This document shows positions 33,920 to 43,811 of a stretch of DNA of 64,000 nt, one piece after another. Source of the stretch: Methylobacterium hispanicum (GTDB lineage: Bacteria; Pseudomonadota; Alphaproteobacteria; Rhizobiales; Beijerinckiaceae); the NCBI RefSeq assembly GCF_022179285.1, contig NZ_BPQO01000012.1, positions 104,085 through 168,084 of the forward strand, read 5' to 3'. The notes beneath the pieces are model-generated. The model saw nothing but the letters and a program-made list of their open reading frames with translations. It was not told where the DNA came from and did no database searches. Numbering within the stretch: position 1 is the first letter of the stretch; each line of letters starts with the position of its first letter. Both the position numbers and the translations under genes were made by a program.

Positions 33920-34672
33920 ATGCCGCGACATTTTCTCAGGAAGCTCGAGCTGTTCACGCGCCTGTCCGCGGCCGACCGGCAGGCGCTCGAGGGCGTGGTC
34001 GGCGAGAAGCTGCGCCGCGTCGGGCCGCGCGAGGACATCGTCCGCGAGGGCGACAGCGCGAGCCACGTCAGCCTGATCCTCGACGGGTGGGCCTGTCGCT
34101 ACAAGCAGCTGGAGGACGGCAGGCGCCAGATCGTCGCCTTCTTCCTGCCGGGCGACCTGTGCGACACGTTCATCGACGTGCTGCGCGAGATGGACCAATC
34201 CATCGGCACGCTCACCCCGGTGACCTTCGCGGAGATCTCGCGGGACACCCTCGGCGCGGTCGCGGCGCGCCACCCGCGCATCATGCAGGCCCTGTGGTGG
34301 GACACGCTGGTCTCGGCCTCGATCCAGCGGGAATGGACGGTCAACCTCGGCCAGCGCTCCGCGACCGAGCGGCTCGGACACCTCCTGTGCGAGGTGTTCA
34401 TCCGGCTGCAGGGCGTCGGGCTGACGGAGGGCGACCACTGCGTGCTGCCGACGACGCAGGCCGACCTCGCCGACGCGATGGGCCTCTCCACGGTGCACAT
34501 CAACCGGACCCTTCAGGAGTTGCGCGGCTCGGGCCTGATCGTTCTGAAGGGGCGCAACCTGACGATCCCCGACCTTGCGGCGCTGCAGGCCGCCTCGCTG
34601 TTCACCCCGAACTACCTCCATCTCGACCATGTCGGGCGTCACCTCGACGCCGTTGAACCCCTCGCCGTCTAA
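33920..34672 (+). CDS. Crp/Fnr family transcriptional regulator
   Basis: A 250-residue regulator. The N-terminal cyclic-nucleotide-like beta roll runs from about residue 8 to 130 (REGDSASHVSLILDGWACRY near 44; FLPGDLCDTFIDVL near 76). A long dimer helix follows, then a winged helix-turn-helix around 170-225 (TTQADLADAMGLSTVHINRTLQ). No Cys cluster for an FeS centre is visible, so it is not FNR-type. The N-terminus matches the alphaproteobacterial FixK/FnrN-like and Crp-like group. GAGGGACGGG precedes ATG 33920. An HWE kinase gene follows on the same strand 62 bases later. Confidence 0.9.
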   Translation: MPRHFLRKLELFTRLSAADRQALEGVVGEKLRRVGPREDIVREGDSASHVSLILDGWACRYKQLEDGRRQIVAFFLPGDLCDTFIDVLREMDQSIGTLTPVTFAEISRDTLGAVAARHPRIMQALWWDTLVSASIQREWTVNLGQRSATERLGHLLCEVFIRLQGVGLTEGDHCVLPTTQADLADAMGLSTVHINRTLQELRGSGLIVLKGRNLTIPDLAALQAASLFTPNYLHLDHVGRHLDAVEPLAV

Positions 34673-34734
34673 TCGGTTACGGTCTGTGCGGACCGCCTGA
34701 TCCCGACCGGCTCGCGCTGCCGACGCTGCGATCC

Positions 34735-35787
34735 ATGAGTGACCGGACCAACCAACAGACCGAGGACGAGAGCCGCGCGGGGAGCGGCCCGGAGCGGGAC
34801 GACGGCTTCCGCCTCCTGGTCGAGACGATCCCGCAACTGGTCTGGCGCGCGCGCGCGGACGGCGACTGGGTCTGGTCCAGCCGGCAATGGCAGGATTTCA
34901 CCGGCCAGAGCGACGGCGCGTCCCGGCACGGCGGCTGGCTCGCGACCGTGCATCCGGACGACCGGGCCCGCACCGAGGCGGCCTGGGCCGGGGCCGAGGC
35001 GGAGGGCCGGCTCCGGATCGAGCACCGGCTCCTGCAGGCGGCGACGGGCGGCTACCGCTGGTTCGAGACCCGCGCCCTCCCGGCCCGCGACGCCGACGGG
35101 CGGGTCAGGGAATGGTTCGGAACCGCCACGGACATCCACGACCTGAAGACGCTCCAAGAGCAGCAGGCCCATCTCCTCGCCGAGCTGCAGCACCGGGTCC
35201 GCAACACGCTGGCGACGGTCCGCGCGATCGCCCGGCGCTCCGCCGAGACGAGCGACAGCGTCGAGGACTACGCCATGCATCTCGACGGCCGGCTGAACGC
35301 CGTCTCGCGGGTGCAGAGCGCGATCATCCGCAACCCGCTGGGCGACCTCAGCCTGTCCCTGCTGGTCGCCGACGAACTCTTCGCCTACCACGCCCACGAG
35401 GGCACGGATTTCACGATGACCGGCCCCCCGGTCCAGATTCCGGCCCGCGCGGCGGAGCGGCTCGCCCTTGCCCTGCACGAACTCGCCACCAACGCGGTCA
35501 AGTTCGGCGCGCTCGCGCAGGGGGACGGCGCGATCACGATCGCGTGGACCCTCGAGGAGCGCGGGACGGGACGGGCCCTGGTCCTCGACTGGACCGAGAG
35601 CGGCCTCACGCTGGGCGGCCCCGAGAGCCGGCGCTACGGCTTCGGCATGGACGTGCTGGAGCGCATGTTGCCGCACGACCTGCGGGCGGAGGTCGTCGTC
35701 GCCTTCCGCGGCGACGGTTTGACCTGCCGCATCGTGATGCCGCTCTGCGGTGCCGCGCAGGCTGCCGCGGCACGGCCGCACGCCTGA
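34735..35787 (+). CDS. PAS-domain HWE-type sensor histidine kinase
   Basis: A 350-residue cytoplasmic sensor kinase with no membrane span. A PAS domain covers about residues 24-140 (LLVETIPQLVWRARADG; WFGTATDIHDLK). It is followed by an HWE/HisKA_2 phosphoacceptor helix LAELQHRVRNTLATVRAI with His153 as the likely phosphorylation site, and an ATPase domain with ALHELATNAVKFGAL near 249 in place of the usual N-box. Such kinases mediate general stress or light responses in Alphaproteobacteria, often through PhyR-like regulators. No cognate response regulator is adjacent. It starts 62 bases after the Crp/Fnr gene. Confidence 0.9.
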   Translation: MSDRTNQQTEDESRAGSGPERDDGFRLLVETIPQLVWRARADGDWVWSSRQWQDFTGQSDGASRHGGWLATVHPDDRARTEAAWAGAEAEGRLRIEHRLLQAATGGYRWFETRALPARDADGRVREWFGTATDIHDLKTLQEQQAHLLAELQHRVRNTLATVRAIARRSAETSDSVEDYAMHLDGRLNAVSRVQSAIIRNPLGDLSLSLLVADELFAYHAHEGTDFTMTGPPVQIPARAAERLALALHELATNAVKFGALAQGDGAITIAWTLEERGTGRALVLDWTESGLTLGGPESRRYGFGMDVLERMLPHDLRAEVVVAFRGDGLTCRIVMPLCGAAQAAAARPHA

Positions 35788-35984
35788 GGACGACGGCTGG
35801 AGGGAGCCCCCCTCATCCCTGCCCTTGCACGCCCCTCCATCGCCCCTTGTCCGGGACGCGCCGGGGCTCCGGCCGCGCCATCGTTTCGCCTTGCGGGCAT
35901 GGCCCGAAGGGTCCACTGTCCGCCCGACCTCGCGCCGCCTCCGGGTTCCCGGTCGCGGCGCCCCAGGAGCCGCGACCCTTGTTC

Positions 35985-37847
35985 ATGCTCGACCGACGCG
36001 TCCGCCGCACCGTCCCGGTGCTCGCCCTCGCCCTCGCCGCCGGGCTCACACCCGCCGTCCAGGCCGCGCAGCCGCGCGAATCCGCGCCCGTCACCGAGTA
36101 CGAACCCGCCGAATCCCTCGAGGGCAACTTCCTGGCCGCCTACATCGCGGGCGCGGCCCGCGACACCGGCGCGGCCGCCACCTACTACCGCGAGGCGATG
36201 AAGGCCGACCCGCGCAACGCGGAACTCCTCGAGCGCGCCTTCATCTCGATGCTGGCCGACGGCGCCCTGCCGGACGCCTTCCGGGCGGCCGAGCGCCTGA
36301 CGAACCGCGACGGCGCCAACGGGCTCGCCAACCTCGCGCTGGGCGTGCGCCAGATCAAGGCGAGCCAGTGGTCGGCCGCCCGCCAGAACTTCGCCCGCAG
36401 CGGCCGGGGCGCGGCCGCCGACCTCACCGCGACGCTGCTCACCGCCTGGGCCTTCGCGGGCGCGGGCGACGGCAAGAAGGCGCTGGAGACGGTCGGCCGC
36501 CTGCGGGGCGAGCGCTACTACAACACCTTCCGCGACTACCACGCGGGGCTGATCGCCTCGGTCGTCGGCGACCAGGCCGAGGCCGAACGCCGCCTGAAGG
36601 CCGCCTACGAGGCCGACCGGAACACCCTGCGGGTTGTCGACGCCTACGCGCGCCAGCAGGCGGCCGCCGGCCGCACCGACGTGGCGATCCAGGCCTATAC
36701 CGACTTTGACAGCCTGATGCCGCGCCACCCGATCGTGCGCGACGCCCTCGACAAGCTGAAGGCCGGCAAGCCGCTGGGCCGCCTGATCACCACCGCCCAG
36801 GAGGGCGCGGGCGAGGTGCTGTACGGCCTCGGCTCGGCGGGCTCCACCCAAGGGGACGAGCTGCCCGCGGTGATCTATCTCCGCCTCGCGCTCTACCTCG
36901 CCCCCGAGCACGGCCTCGCCCGGCTGACGCTCGCCGACCTTCTCGACCGGATGAAGCAGGTCGAGAAGGCCAACGAGGCCTACGCGCAGATCCCGGCCTC
37001 CTCGCCGCTCAAGCTCAACGCCGACATCCAGGTCGGCCTGAACCTCGAGCAGATGGGCCGGGGTGACGAGGCGCTGGCCCATCTCGACGCCGTGATGAAG
37101 GCGCACCCCGACGACATCGACGTGGTGACGGCGCTCGGCAACGTGCAGCGCTCGCGCAAGAAGTACGCCGAGGCCGCCGAGACCTACTCGAAGGCGATCG
37201 CCCTGATCGGCGACCGGCCGGTGCAGAACTACTGGACGACCTACTACTTCCGCGGCACCGCCTACGAGCGGGCCAAGCAATGGCCCAAGGCCGAGGCCGA
37301 CCTGAAGAAGGCGCTGGAGCTGGTGCCGGCGAGCCAGCCCGCCGCCCGCGCCCAGGTGCTGAACTATCTCGGCTATTCCTGGGTCGATCAGAAGATCAAC
37401 ATCGACGAGGCCTTCAAGCTCCTCAAGCAGGCCGCCGAGGCCAGCCCGCGCGACGGCATGATCGTCGACAGCCTGGGCTGGGCCTATTACCGCCTCGGCC
37501 GCTGGGACGACGCGGTGCGCGAGCTGGAGAAGGCCGTCGAGCTGAAGCCCGGCGACCCGACGATCAACGACCACCTGGGCGATGCCTACTGGCGCGCGGG
37601 ACGGCGCCTCGAGGGCAAGTTCCAGTGGCAGCACGCCAAGGACCTGAACCCCGAGCCGGACGACCTCGCCCAGATCAACGACAAGCTGAAGAACGGCCTG
37701 CCGGACATCGAGAAGCCGACCGCGACCGCCGAGAACCCGCCGGCCCCGGTGGCCGCCCCGCACAACCCGGAGAACCCGGAACTGCCCAAGGGCGCGCCCC
37801 AGCCGAGCGAGCCCCCGGGCGCCGCCGACAAGAAGACGGGCGGCTAG
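35985..37847 (+). CDS. Exported tetratricopeptide-repeat protein
   Basis: A 620-residue protein. Signal peptide residues 1-25 (cleavage near AVQAAQ). The mature chain is mainly TPR or TPR-like helix pairs. Clear units are near residues 47-120 (AATYYREAMKADPRNAELLE), 330-380, and 390-530 (AEADLKKALELVPASQPAARAQ). The last 60 residues are Pro/Ala/Glu-rich and disordered. It is probably a periplasmic scaffold. A TTG at 35979 with AGGAG nine bases upstream is an equally good start and adds two residues. ispE follows after about 100 bases on the same strand. Confidence 0.83.
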   Translation: MLDRRVRRTVPVLALALAAGLTPAVQAAQPRESAPVTEYEPAESLEGNFLAAYIAGAARDTGAAATYYREAMKADPRNAELLERAFISMLADGALPDAFRAAERLTNRDGANGLANLALGVRQIKASQWSAARQNFARSGRGAAADLTATLLTAWAFAGAGDGKKALETVGRLRGERYYNTFRDYHAGLIASVVGDQAEAERRLKAAYEADRNTLRVVDAYARQQAAAGRTDVAIQAYTDFDSLMPRHPIVRDALDKLKAGKPLGRLITTAQEGAGEVLYGLGSAGSTQGDELPAVIYLRLALYLAPEHGLARLTLADLLDRMKQVEKANEAYAQIPASSPLKLNADIQVGLNLEQMGRGDEALAHLDAVMKAHPDDIDVVTALGNVQRSRKKYAEAAETYSKAIALIGDRPVQNYWTTYYFRGTAYERAKQWPKAEADLKKALELVPASQPAARAQVLNYLGYSWVDQKINIDEAFKLLKQAAEASPRDGMIVDSLGWAYYRLGRWDDAVRELEKAVELKPGDPTINDHLGDAYWRAGRRLEGKFQWQHAKDLNPEPDDLAQINDKLKNGLPDIEKPTATAENPPAPVAAPHNPENPELPKGAPQPSEPPGAADKKTGG

Positions 37848-37953
37848 ACGCGGCCCGCTCCGGCGCCCCGCGGCGGGCAGGCCCGGCCGGCACCTTGCCC
37901 GGATCGGGTCGGCCCCGTAAGGCCTGCCCGTCCCGTCCCGTTCCGGAGCGCCC

Positions 37954-38829
37954 GTGCCCGTTCTCACCACCCGCGCCCCGGCCAAGATCAACCTGACCCT
38001 GCACGTCCTCGGCCGCCGGCCCGGGGACGGCTACCACGTGCTGGAGAGCCTCGTGGCCTTCGCGGGCGCGGCGGATCTCCTCGGCCTCGCGCCCGGCCCG
38101 GAACTCGGCCTCGCGGTGAGCGGGCCGACCGCCGGGCCCGCCGGGCCCGACGAGGACAACCTCGTCCTGCGCGCCGCCCGCCACCTGCGCGACCGGGTGC
38201 CGGCGCTGCGGGTCGGAGCCTTCCGGCTCGTCAAGCGGCTGCCGGTGGCGGCCGGGATCGGCGGGGGCTCGTCGGACGCCGCCGCGGGCCTGCGCCTCCT
38301 CGCCCGCCTGAACGACCTCCCCCTCGACCACCCGGCCGTCGTCGCCTCCGCCCGCGCGACGGGCGCGGACGTGCCGGTCTGCCTGGAGCCGCGCGCCCGG
38401 ATGATGCGGGGTGCGGGCGAGCAGGTCGGGCCGGCGCTCGGCCTCGCCCCGCTGCCCGCCGTGCTCATCAATCCCGGCGTGCCGGTGCCCACCGCGCCCG
38501 TGTTCCGGGCGCTCGGCCTGAAGGTCGGCGACGATCTGCCCGGCGGCGCCCATCCGGAGATCGCGCGGGACCTCGCCGGCCCGGAACTGCTGGCGCGGAT
38601 CGCGCCGGCCCGCAACGACCTGGAGGCGCCGGCGCTCACGGTGGCCCCGGTCGTCGGGGACGCGCTGGCGGCGCTGCGCGCGCAGGACGGCTGCCGGCTC
38701 GCCCGGATGTCGGGCTCGGGTGCTACGGTCTTCGCGATCTTCGCCGACCGTCGCACGGCCACGCGCGCCGCCCGCAGGCTGCGGGCGGCCAATTCGGGCT
38801 GGTGGGTGAGCGCGTCCTACCTGCGGTAA
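37954..38829 (+). CDS. ispE: 4-diphosphocytidyl-2-C-methyl-D-erythritol kinase
   Basis: A 291-residue GHMP kinase of the MEP isoprenoid pathway. It phosphorylates CDP-ME at the 2-hydroxyl using [24 protein letters not shown] at the N-terminus carries the substrate Lys, the phosphate-binding loop is [16 protein letters not shown] near residue 98, and the C-terminal motif [12 protein letters not shown] is near 250. It starts at GTG 37954 with CGGAGCGCC just upstream. Together with the polyprenyl synthase gene nearby it points to isoprenoid (quinone, hopanoid, carotenoid) supply. It is convergent with that gene. Confidence 0.96.
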   Translation: MPVLTTRAPAKINLTLHVLGRRPGDGYHVLESLVAFAGAADLLGLAPGPELGLAVSGPTAGPAGPDEDNLVLRAARHLRDRVPALRVGAFRLVKRLPVAAGIGGGSSDAAAGLRLLARLNDLPLDHPAVVASARATGADVPVCLEPRARMMRGAGEQVGPALGLAPLPAVLINPGVPVPTAPVFRALGLKVGDDLPGGAHPEIARDLAGPELLARIAPARNDLEAPALTVAPVVGDALAALRAQDGCRLARMSGSGATVFAIFADRRTATRAARRLRAANSGWWVSASYLR

Positions 38830-39010
38830 GGGGGGCAAGCCTTCGGCGACGGGGCATCTTCCGCGCCGACGCGGTCGGATGAACCACCGCCCTTTCCCGG
38901 ACGCCCGGGACGAGGGCCGACGGCGAGCCGGGACAGGGCGGGCAAGGGTCGCGCAGCGGCCCGGTCGTCACCCCCGGCGCGGCATGCGGACGCTTCGCGC
39001 CGCGCCCCAC

Positions 39011-40033
39011 TCAATGCGCGCGGGCGATGCAGAAATCGATCGCTTCGAGCAGGGCGTCCTTGGTCCGGCCCGGGGCGAAGGGTGCCAGGGCCTCGCGGGC
39101 CAGCGCCCCGTACTGCCGGGCGCGCTCGACGGTCTCGGCCAGGACGCCGCGCCGGTGCAGGATGGCGCGGGCCTCTTCGAGGTCGCCCTCGCGGATCTCG
39201 CCGTCCTGCAGGGTCCGGCGCCAGAAGGCGCGCTCCGCCTCGCTGCCGTGCCGGAAGGCCAGCACGATCGGCAGGGTGATCTTGCCCTCGCGGAAGTCGT
39301 CGCCGACGTTCTTGCCCAGCGCGTCGGAGGTGCCGCCGTAATCGAGCGCGTCGTCGATGAGCTGGAAGGCGATGCCGAGATTCATGCCGTAGGCGCGGCA
39401 GGCGTCCTGCTCGTCCTGCGGGCGCTCGGCCAGCACCGGCCCGACCTCGCAGGCGGCGGCGAAGAGTTCCGCGGTCTTGCCGCGGATGACGGCGAGGTAG
39501 TCCTCCTCCGTCGTCTCGGTGTTCTTGGCCGCGGTGAGCTGCATCACCTCGCCCTCGGCGATCACGGTGGCGGCGGCCGAGAGGATGTCGAGGGCCTTGA
39601 GCGAGCCGACCTCGACCATCATGCGGAAGGCCTGGCCGAGCAGGAAGTCGCCCACCAGCACGCTGGCCTCGTTGCCCCACTTGATGCGGGCGGCGATCCG
39701 TCCGCGCCGCATGTCGCTCTCGTCCACCACGTCGTCGTGGAGCAGGGTCGCGGTGTGCATGAACTCGACGCTGGCGGCGAGCTTCACGGCGCCCTCCCCG
39801 CCCGCGTAGCCGCAGAGGTCCGCGCAGGCGAGCGTGAGGATCGGCCGCAGGCGCTTGCCGCCGGACGAGATCAAGTGGTTGGCCACCTCCGGGATCATCG
39901 CCACCTCGGATCCCGTGCGCGACAGGATCGTCGTGTTGACGCGCGCCATGCCGTCGGCGACGAGCGCGACGAGATCGTTCAGGCTCGCCTCCGCCTCGGA
40001 GGGGCCTTTCTCCACGGGAACCACGACACCCAA
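39011..40033 (-). CDS. ispB: Polyprenyl (octaprenyl-type) diphosphate synthase
   Basis: A 340-residue trans-prenyltransferase that elongates FPP with IPP to a long-chain diphosphate for the quinone side chain. The first Asp-rich motif LLHDDVVDESDMRRG is near residue 95 and the second, LIDDALDYGGTSDALGKN, near 222. The KRLRPILTLACADL substrate-binding motif is also present. The start is the TTG at 40033 (N-terminus GVVVPVEKGPSEAEASLNDL). GGAGGCATCGGACC stands before it; the longer frame is Arg-rich noise. Chain length is not readable; C45 or C50 are both possible. It is divergent from the methyltransferase gene. Confidence 0.92.
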   Translation of the reverse strand: MGVVVPVEKGPSEAEASLNDLVALVADGMARVNTTILSRTGSEVAMIPEVANHLISSGGKRLRPILTLACADLCGYAGGEGAVKLAASVEFMHTATLLHDDVVDESDMRRGRIAARIKWGNEASVLVGDFLLGQAFRMMVEVGSLKALDILSAAATVIAEGEVMQLTAAKNTETTEEDYLAVIRGKTAELFAAACEVGPVLAERPQDEQDACRAYGMNLGIAFQLIDDALDYGGTSDALGKNVGDDFREGKITLPIVLAFRHGSEAERAFWRRTLQDGEIREGDLEEARAILHRRGVLAETVERARQYGALAREALAPFAPGRTKDALLEAIDFCIARAH

Positions 40034-40143
40034 GGTCCGATGCCTCCAGACCGTCCGGCCGCGACAGGCGGCTCCGCCCCCCTTCGCACGCGGCTCTCCG
40101 CACCGCAACATGCGCCGGCGCGCGCGATGGGACGGAAGGTGAT

Positions 40144-40998
40144 ATGGTCCCGTACATGCGCGATGCCCCCGCGACCGATGCGCCGGGCCGCGCGGGCGGC
40201 CCCCCCGTGAGCGCGGAGGTGAGCGCGGAGCCCGACAGCCTGTTCGGCGGGCGCCTGCGCCTGTTCCAGCCCGCGCGCGGCGCGCACCGGGCCGGGACCG
40301 ACGCGGTGCTGCTCGCACGCCTGCTCGAGCCCCCCCCGGGCGCCCGGATCTGCGACCTCGGCGCGGGAAGCGGCGCGGTCGGCCTCGCCTACGGGCTCGG
40401 GGGCGCCCGGGCGACGCTGGTCGAGCGCGAGCCCGAGATGGCGGCGCTGGCGCGCCGGAACGCCGCCCTCAACGGTGTCGAGGCCGCCGTGATCGAGACG
40501 GACCTGCTGGCCTCCGCCGCGGCGCGGCGCGCGGCCGGCCTCGAACCGGAGAGCCAGGACGTCGTCGTCACCAACCCGCCCTTCTTCGAGGGTGGAAGCC
40601 AGCCGTCGCGCAGGCTCACGCCCAACGCCCTGCGGGGGGCGGCCCACGATTTCGGGCCGGGCGACCTCGACACCTGGATCCGCACCGCCGCCTGGCTCCT
40701 GCGCCCCGGCGGCCAGCTCGGCCTGATCCACCGGGCCGACGCCCTGCCGTCCTGCCTCGCGGCGCTCGGGCGGCGCTTCGGCGGGATCAGCGTCCGCCCG
40801 GTCCACGCCCGGCCGGCCCGGCCGGCGATCCGGATCCTGGTCCGGGCCCTCAAGGGCAGCCGCGCGCCCTTCGGCCTGCTGCCGCCCCTGGTCCTGCAGG
40901 GGGCGGATGGCGTGCCGACGCCCGAATCCGTCGCCCTGCACGGTGTCGGGTCCTGGCCGCACGACGATCCGGGCGCCCGGCCAACCCGCGAACGATGA
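40144..40998 (+). CDS. tRNA1(Val) adenine-37 N6-methyltransferase-like enzyme
   Basis: A 284-residue class I SAM-dependent methyltransferase of the TrmN6/YfiC type. The SAM motif ICDLGAGSGAVGLAYG is near residue 70 and the catalytic motif DVVVTNPPFFEGG near 140 (NPPF for amino-group methylation). It also has RPARPAIRILVRALKGS and a C-terminal domain. The first 28 residues are disordered. GGAAGGTG precedes ATG 40144; ATG 40156 is a second option. The substrate as in E. coli (A37 of tRNA-Val) is inferred by family. It is divergent from ispB. Confidence 0.85.
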   Translation: MVPYMRDAPATDAPGRAGGPPVSAEVSAEPDSLFGGRLRLFQPARGAHRAGTDAVLLARLLEPPPGARICDLGAGSGAVGLAYGLGGARATLVEREPEMAALARRNAALNGVEAAVIETDLLASAAARRAAGLEPESQDVVVTNPPFFEGGSQPSRRLTPNALRGAAHDFGPGDLDTWIRTAAWLLRPGGQLGLIHRADALPSCLAALGRRFGGISVRPVHARPARPAIRILVRALKGSRAPFGLLPPLVLQGADGVPTPESVALHGVGSWPHDDPGARPTRER

Positions 40999-41118
40999 TC
41001 CCTGCCGCGGGACCGGATTTTTCCGGGCCCATCGATTGTTTCAGGCGCACGAGAATGACAATCCTCCCATGCCTTCGATATGATGATCGCCGTTTTGCAA
41101 CCAGAGATCAGATCGCGA

Positions 41119-41349
41119 ATGCCACGCTACTTCTTCGATACGTACGACGGCACCGTGATCTTCGACGATGAAGGGCGTCTGCTACCGGATCTCACGAGCG
41201 CGCGGCTCGCGGCGCGGCATCTCCTGGAGGAACTGGTTCGGCACGCCTCGCCCGATCGCGCGGAGAGCCGGTTCCGGGCCGACATCCGCGACGAGGCCGG
41301 CCGGGTCATCTGCACGGCGACCCTGGTCCTGGCCTACGGGGGCGCCTGA
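41119..41349 (+). CDS. DUF6894 family small protein
   Basis: A 76-residue protein starting PRYFFDTYDGTVIFDDEG, which matches the DUF6894 family of short Hyphomicrobiales proteins. It has beta-strand segments and an alpha helix (LTSARLAARHLLEELVRHA). The family start is at ATG 41119; an ATG at 41080 would extend it by 13 residues. The function of the family is unknown; many copies per genome are usual. Confidence 0.82.
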   Translation: MPRYFFDTYDGTVIFDDEGRLLPDLTSARLAARHLLEELVRHASPDRAESRFRADIRDEAGRVICTATLVLAYGGA

Positions 41350-41456
41350 CGCGACGGGCGGCTTTTCGCCCCGCCCCCGCGCCGAAACCTTGCCGTCGCG
41401 ACGGCACCGACCACCTGCCTTGCGGCCCGCATCCATTCCAACCCCGGCCCCGATCC

Positions 41457-42311
41457 ATGCCCCTCGCGTTCCCGGCGTTCCTGCACCCCCTCCTGCCCGC
41501 CCGGTTCCGGACGCGGCCCAAGCGGGTCGCGGTGGTGCGCCTCAGCGGCGTGATCGGGGCGGTCTCGCCGATCCGGCGCGGCCTCTCGATCGCGGCGGTT
41601 GCGGGAAGCCTGGAGCAGGCGTTCGGGCTCAAGGGCGTGGCGGCGGTCGCGATCGTGGTGAACTCGCCGGGCGGCTCGCCCGCGCAATCCCACCTCATCC
41701 ACCGCCGCATCCGGGCGCTCGCGGAGGAGAAGCGGGTTCCGGTCCTGGCCTTCGTGGAGGATGCGGCGGCGTCGGGCGGCTACATGATCGCCTGCGCGGC
41801 CGACGAGATCGTGGCAGACCCGACCTCGGTCGTCGGCTCCATCGGCGTGGTCTCGGCCGGCTTCGGCTTCGATCGCCTGATCGAGCGCATCGGCGTCGAG
41901 CGCCGCGTGCACACGCAGGGCGAGGCGAAGGCGATGCTCGACCCGTTCCGGCCCGAGGACCCGGCCGACGTGGCGCGGCTGAAGGCGCTCCAGGCCGACG
42001 TGCAGACGGTGTTCACCGACCTCGTCCGCTCACGGCGCCCGAACCTGAAGCCCGGCGAGGACCTGTTCACCGGCGCGGTCTGGACGGGGCGCAGCGCCCT
42101 CGAACTCGGGCTGGTGGACGGGCTGGGTGACGTCCGCTCCACCCTGCGGGCCCGCTTCGGCGACGATGTGGAGATCCGCATGATCGCGGAGGCGCGCGGC
42201 TCCTTCGTCGCGCGCCTGCTGCGTCGGGCGGCGCCCGGCGGCACCGGCCTCGCGGACGAGGCGATCGGCGCCATCGCGGAGCGCGCCGCCTGGGCGAGGC
42301 TCGGACTCTAG
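41457..42311 (+). CDS. S49 family signal-peptide-peptidase-like protease (SppA/SohB type)
   Basis: A 284-residue ClpP-fold serine protease. The short form lacks an N-terminal duplicated domain. The motifs are VVNSPGGSPAQSHLIHRR near residue 69, the nucleophile Ser in DAAASGGYMIACAADEIVA near 103, GSIGVVSAGFGFDRL near 125, and Lys in HTQGEAKAMLDPF near 155 to complete the Ser-Lys dyad. The N-terminal 25 residues hold no clear signal; it may be membrane-associated through residues 7-20. A hairpin follows the stop. Confidence 0.9.
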   Translation: MPLAFPAFLHPLLPARFRTRPKRVAVVRLSGVIGAVSPIRRGLSIAAVAGSLEQAFGLKGVAAVAIVVNSPGGSPAQSHLIHRRIRALAEEKRVPVLAFVEDAAASGGYMIACAADEIVADPTSVVGSIGVVSAGFGFDRLIERIGVERRVHTQGEAKAMLDPFRPEDPADVARLKALQADVQTVFTDLVRSRRPNLKPGEDLFTGAVWTGRSALELGLVDGLGDVRSTLRARFGDDVEIRMIAEARGSFVARLLRRAAPGGTGLADEAIGAIAERAAWARLGL

Positions 42312-42353
42312 GTCCCGGAATCCCGAAGGGTGGGCCACCGTTCGGCGGGGTCT

Positions 42354-42368
42354 CGGGGCAGAGCCCCG
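42354..42368. terminator. Hairpin between convergent genes
   Basis: CGGGGC (42354-42359), loop AGA, GCCCCG (42363-42368), perfectly symmetrical and close to the ends of both the S49 protease gene and the convergent small exported protein gene. It can serve either strand. There is no U-run. Confidence 0.55.
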
Positions 42369-42375
42369 CGCCGGG

Positions 42376-42618
42376 TCAGCGCGTGAGGCAGGCCGCGCTC
42401 GGCGTGCCGTAGCCGCTGTAGACCACCCGGACCTTGCGGTTGCACGTCTCGGGGGCCGGCGCCACGGCCGCGACCTCGACCGGCATCGTGGCCACGGGGA
42501 GCGCCACGGCGGTGGCCTCCTCGGAGGTGGCGAGCGCCTTCGTGCCGGACATCACCAGCGGGGTCGCGACCAGGGAGGCGGCGAAGAGAGCGGCGACGAG
42601 GGTGAGATCCTTGCGCAT
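42376..42618 (-). CDS. Small exported protein with two cysteines
   Basis: An 80-residue protein. Residues 1-30 form a signal sequence (hydrophobic core [16 protein letters not shown], cleavage near KALA). The mature part is Ala/Val/Pro-rich and ends [22 protein letters not shown]. The two cysteines could form a disulfide. ATG 42618 is the natural start. The ending resembles other short Methylobacterium exported hypotheticals with a VRVVYSGYG motif (recollection). No function is proposed. Confidence 0.65.
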   Translation of the reverse strand: MRKDLTLVAALFAASLVATPLVMSGTKALATSEEATAVALPVATMPVEVAAVAPAPETCNRKVRVVYSGYGTPSAACLTR

Positions 42619-42832
42619 GACTGAGTTTCCAAGGTGTCCGGCGGCTTTCCGGGGCGCCCGTCCCATCATGTCCAGTAAACGTGGCCGTGGGCTTGGCAGT
42701 TCCCGCCTCCGGCCCGGTTTGCGCCACATTCCGGCCACGCTTCGGTGTGGGCCCGCACCCGGCGCCCTTCGCTTGACACCCCGCCCCGCGAGCCTAAACG
42801 CTGCCCGCCCCTCCCCGCCGCGATGCAGCAAG

Positions 42833-43765
42833 ATGTCAGACGCCGATCTCGCGCCCACCCGCTCGTTCCAGGGCCTGATCCTGACGCTCCAGCGCTTCTG
42901 GGCGGCCAAGGGCTGCGTCATCCTGCAGCCCTACGACATGGAGGTCGGCGCGGGCACCTTCCATCCGGCCACCACGCTGCGCGCCCTGGGGCCCAAGCCC
43001 TGGAAGGCCGCCTATGTGCAGCCCTCGCGCCGCCCGAAGGACGGGCGCTACGGCGAGAACCCGAACCGGCTGCAGCACTACTATCAGTTCCAGGTCATCC
43101 TGAAGCCGAACCCGCCGAACCTGCAGGAACTCTACCTCGAATCGCTCGCGGCGATCGGCGTGGACCTCAAGCTCCACGACATCCGCTTCGTCGAGGACGA
43201 CTGGGAGAGCCCGACGCTCGGCGCCTGGGGCCTCGGCTGGGAGTGCTGGTGCGACGGGATGGAGGTGAGCCAGTTCACCTACTTCCAGCAGGTGGCGGGC
43301 TTCGAGTGCGCGCCGGTCGCGGGCGAGCTGACCTACGGCCTCGAGCGGCTGGCCATGTACGTCCAGGGCGTCGAGAACGTCTACGACCTCAACTTCAACG
43401 GGGGCGAGGGCGCGGACAAGGTCACGTACGGCGACGTCTTCCTGCAGGCCGAGCAGGAATACTCGCGCCACAATTTCGAGGCCTCCGATTCGGCGATGCT
43501 GTTCCGGCAGTTCACCGACGCCGAGAAGGCCTGCCGCGCCTACCTCGCGGCCGGCGAGCCGGAGCAGGAGGGTGCGCGCCACCGCATCGTGCAGCCGGCC
43601 TACGACCAGTGCATCAAGGCGAGCCACGTCTTCAACCTGCTCGACGCCCGGGGCGTGATCTCGGTGACAGAGCGACAGAGCTACATCCTGCGGGTGCGCG
43701 AGCTCGCCAAGGCCTGCGGCGCGGCCTGGCTCAGGACCGAGGCCGGCGGCCACGCCGCCGCCTGA
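42833..43765 (+). CDS. glyQ: Glycyl-tRNA synthetase alpha subunit
   Basis: A 310-residue catalytic subunit of the alpha2-beta2 bacterial glycyl-tRNA synthetase. All class II features are present: [20 protein letters not shown] near residue 43, [20 protein letters not shown], and [22 protein letters not shown] near 165 (motif 3 region). The length matches the family. ATG 42833 gives the normal start ([19 protein letters not shown]). It lies 46 bases before glyS, with which it forms an operon. Confidence 0.97.
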   Translation: MSDADLAPTRSFQGLILTLQRFWAAKGCVILQPYDMEVGAGTFHPATTLRALGPKPWKAAYVQPSRRPKDGRYGENPNRLQHYYQFQVILKPNPPNLQELYLESLAAIGVDLKLHDIRFVEDDWESPTLGAWGLGWECWCDGMEVSQFTYFQQVAGFECAPVAGELTYGLERLAMYVQGVENVYDLNFNGGEGADKVTYGDVFLQAEQEYSRHNFEASDSAMLFRQFTDAEKACRAYLAAGEPEQEGARHRIVQPAYDQCIKASHVFNLLDARGVISVTERQSYILRVRELAKACGAAWLRTEAGGHAAA

Positions 43766-43811
43766 CGCCCGCCACCCGATCCGACATTCCCGCGCCGCCG
43801 GACCCGATCCC

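Noticed and set aside
35788..35984. Large open frames running across the kinase-TPR junction.
   Set aside because: They continue antisense or off-frame through both genes and show high Arg content, so they are composition artefacts.
41080..41118. Earlier ATG for the DUF6894 protein.
   Set aside because: Members of this family start at PRYFFD; the extra 13 residues are not typical.
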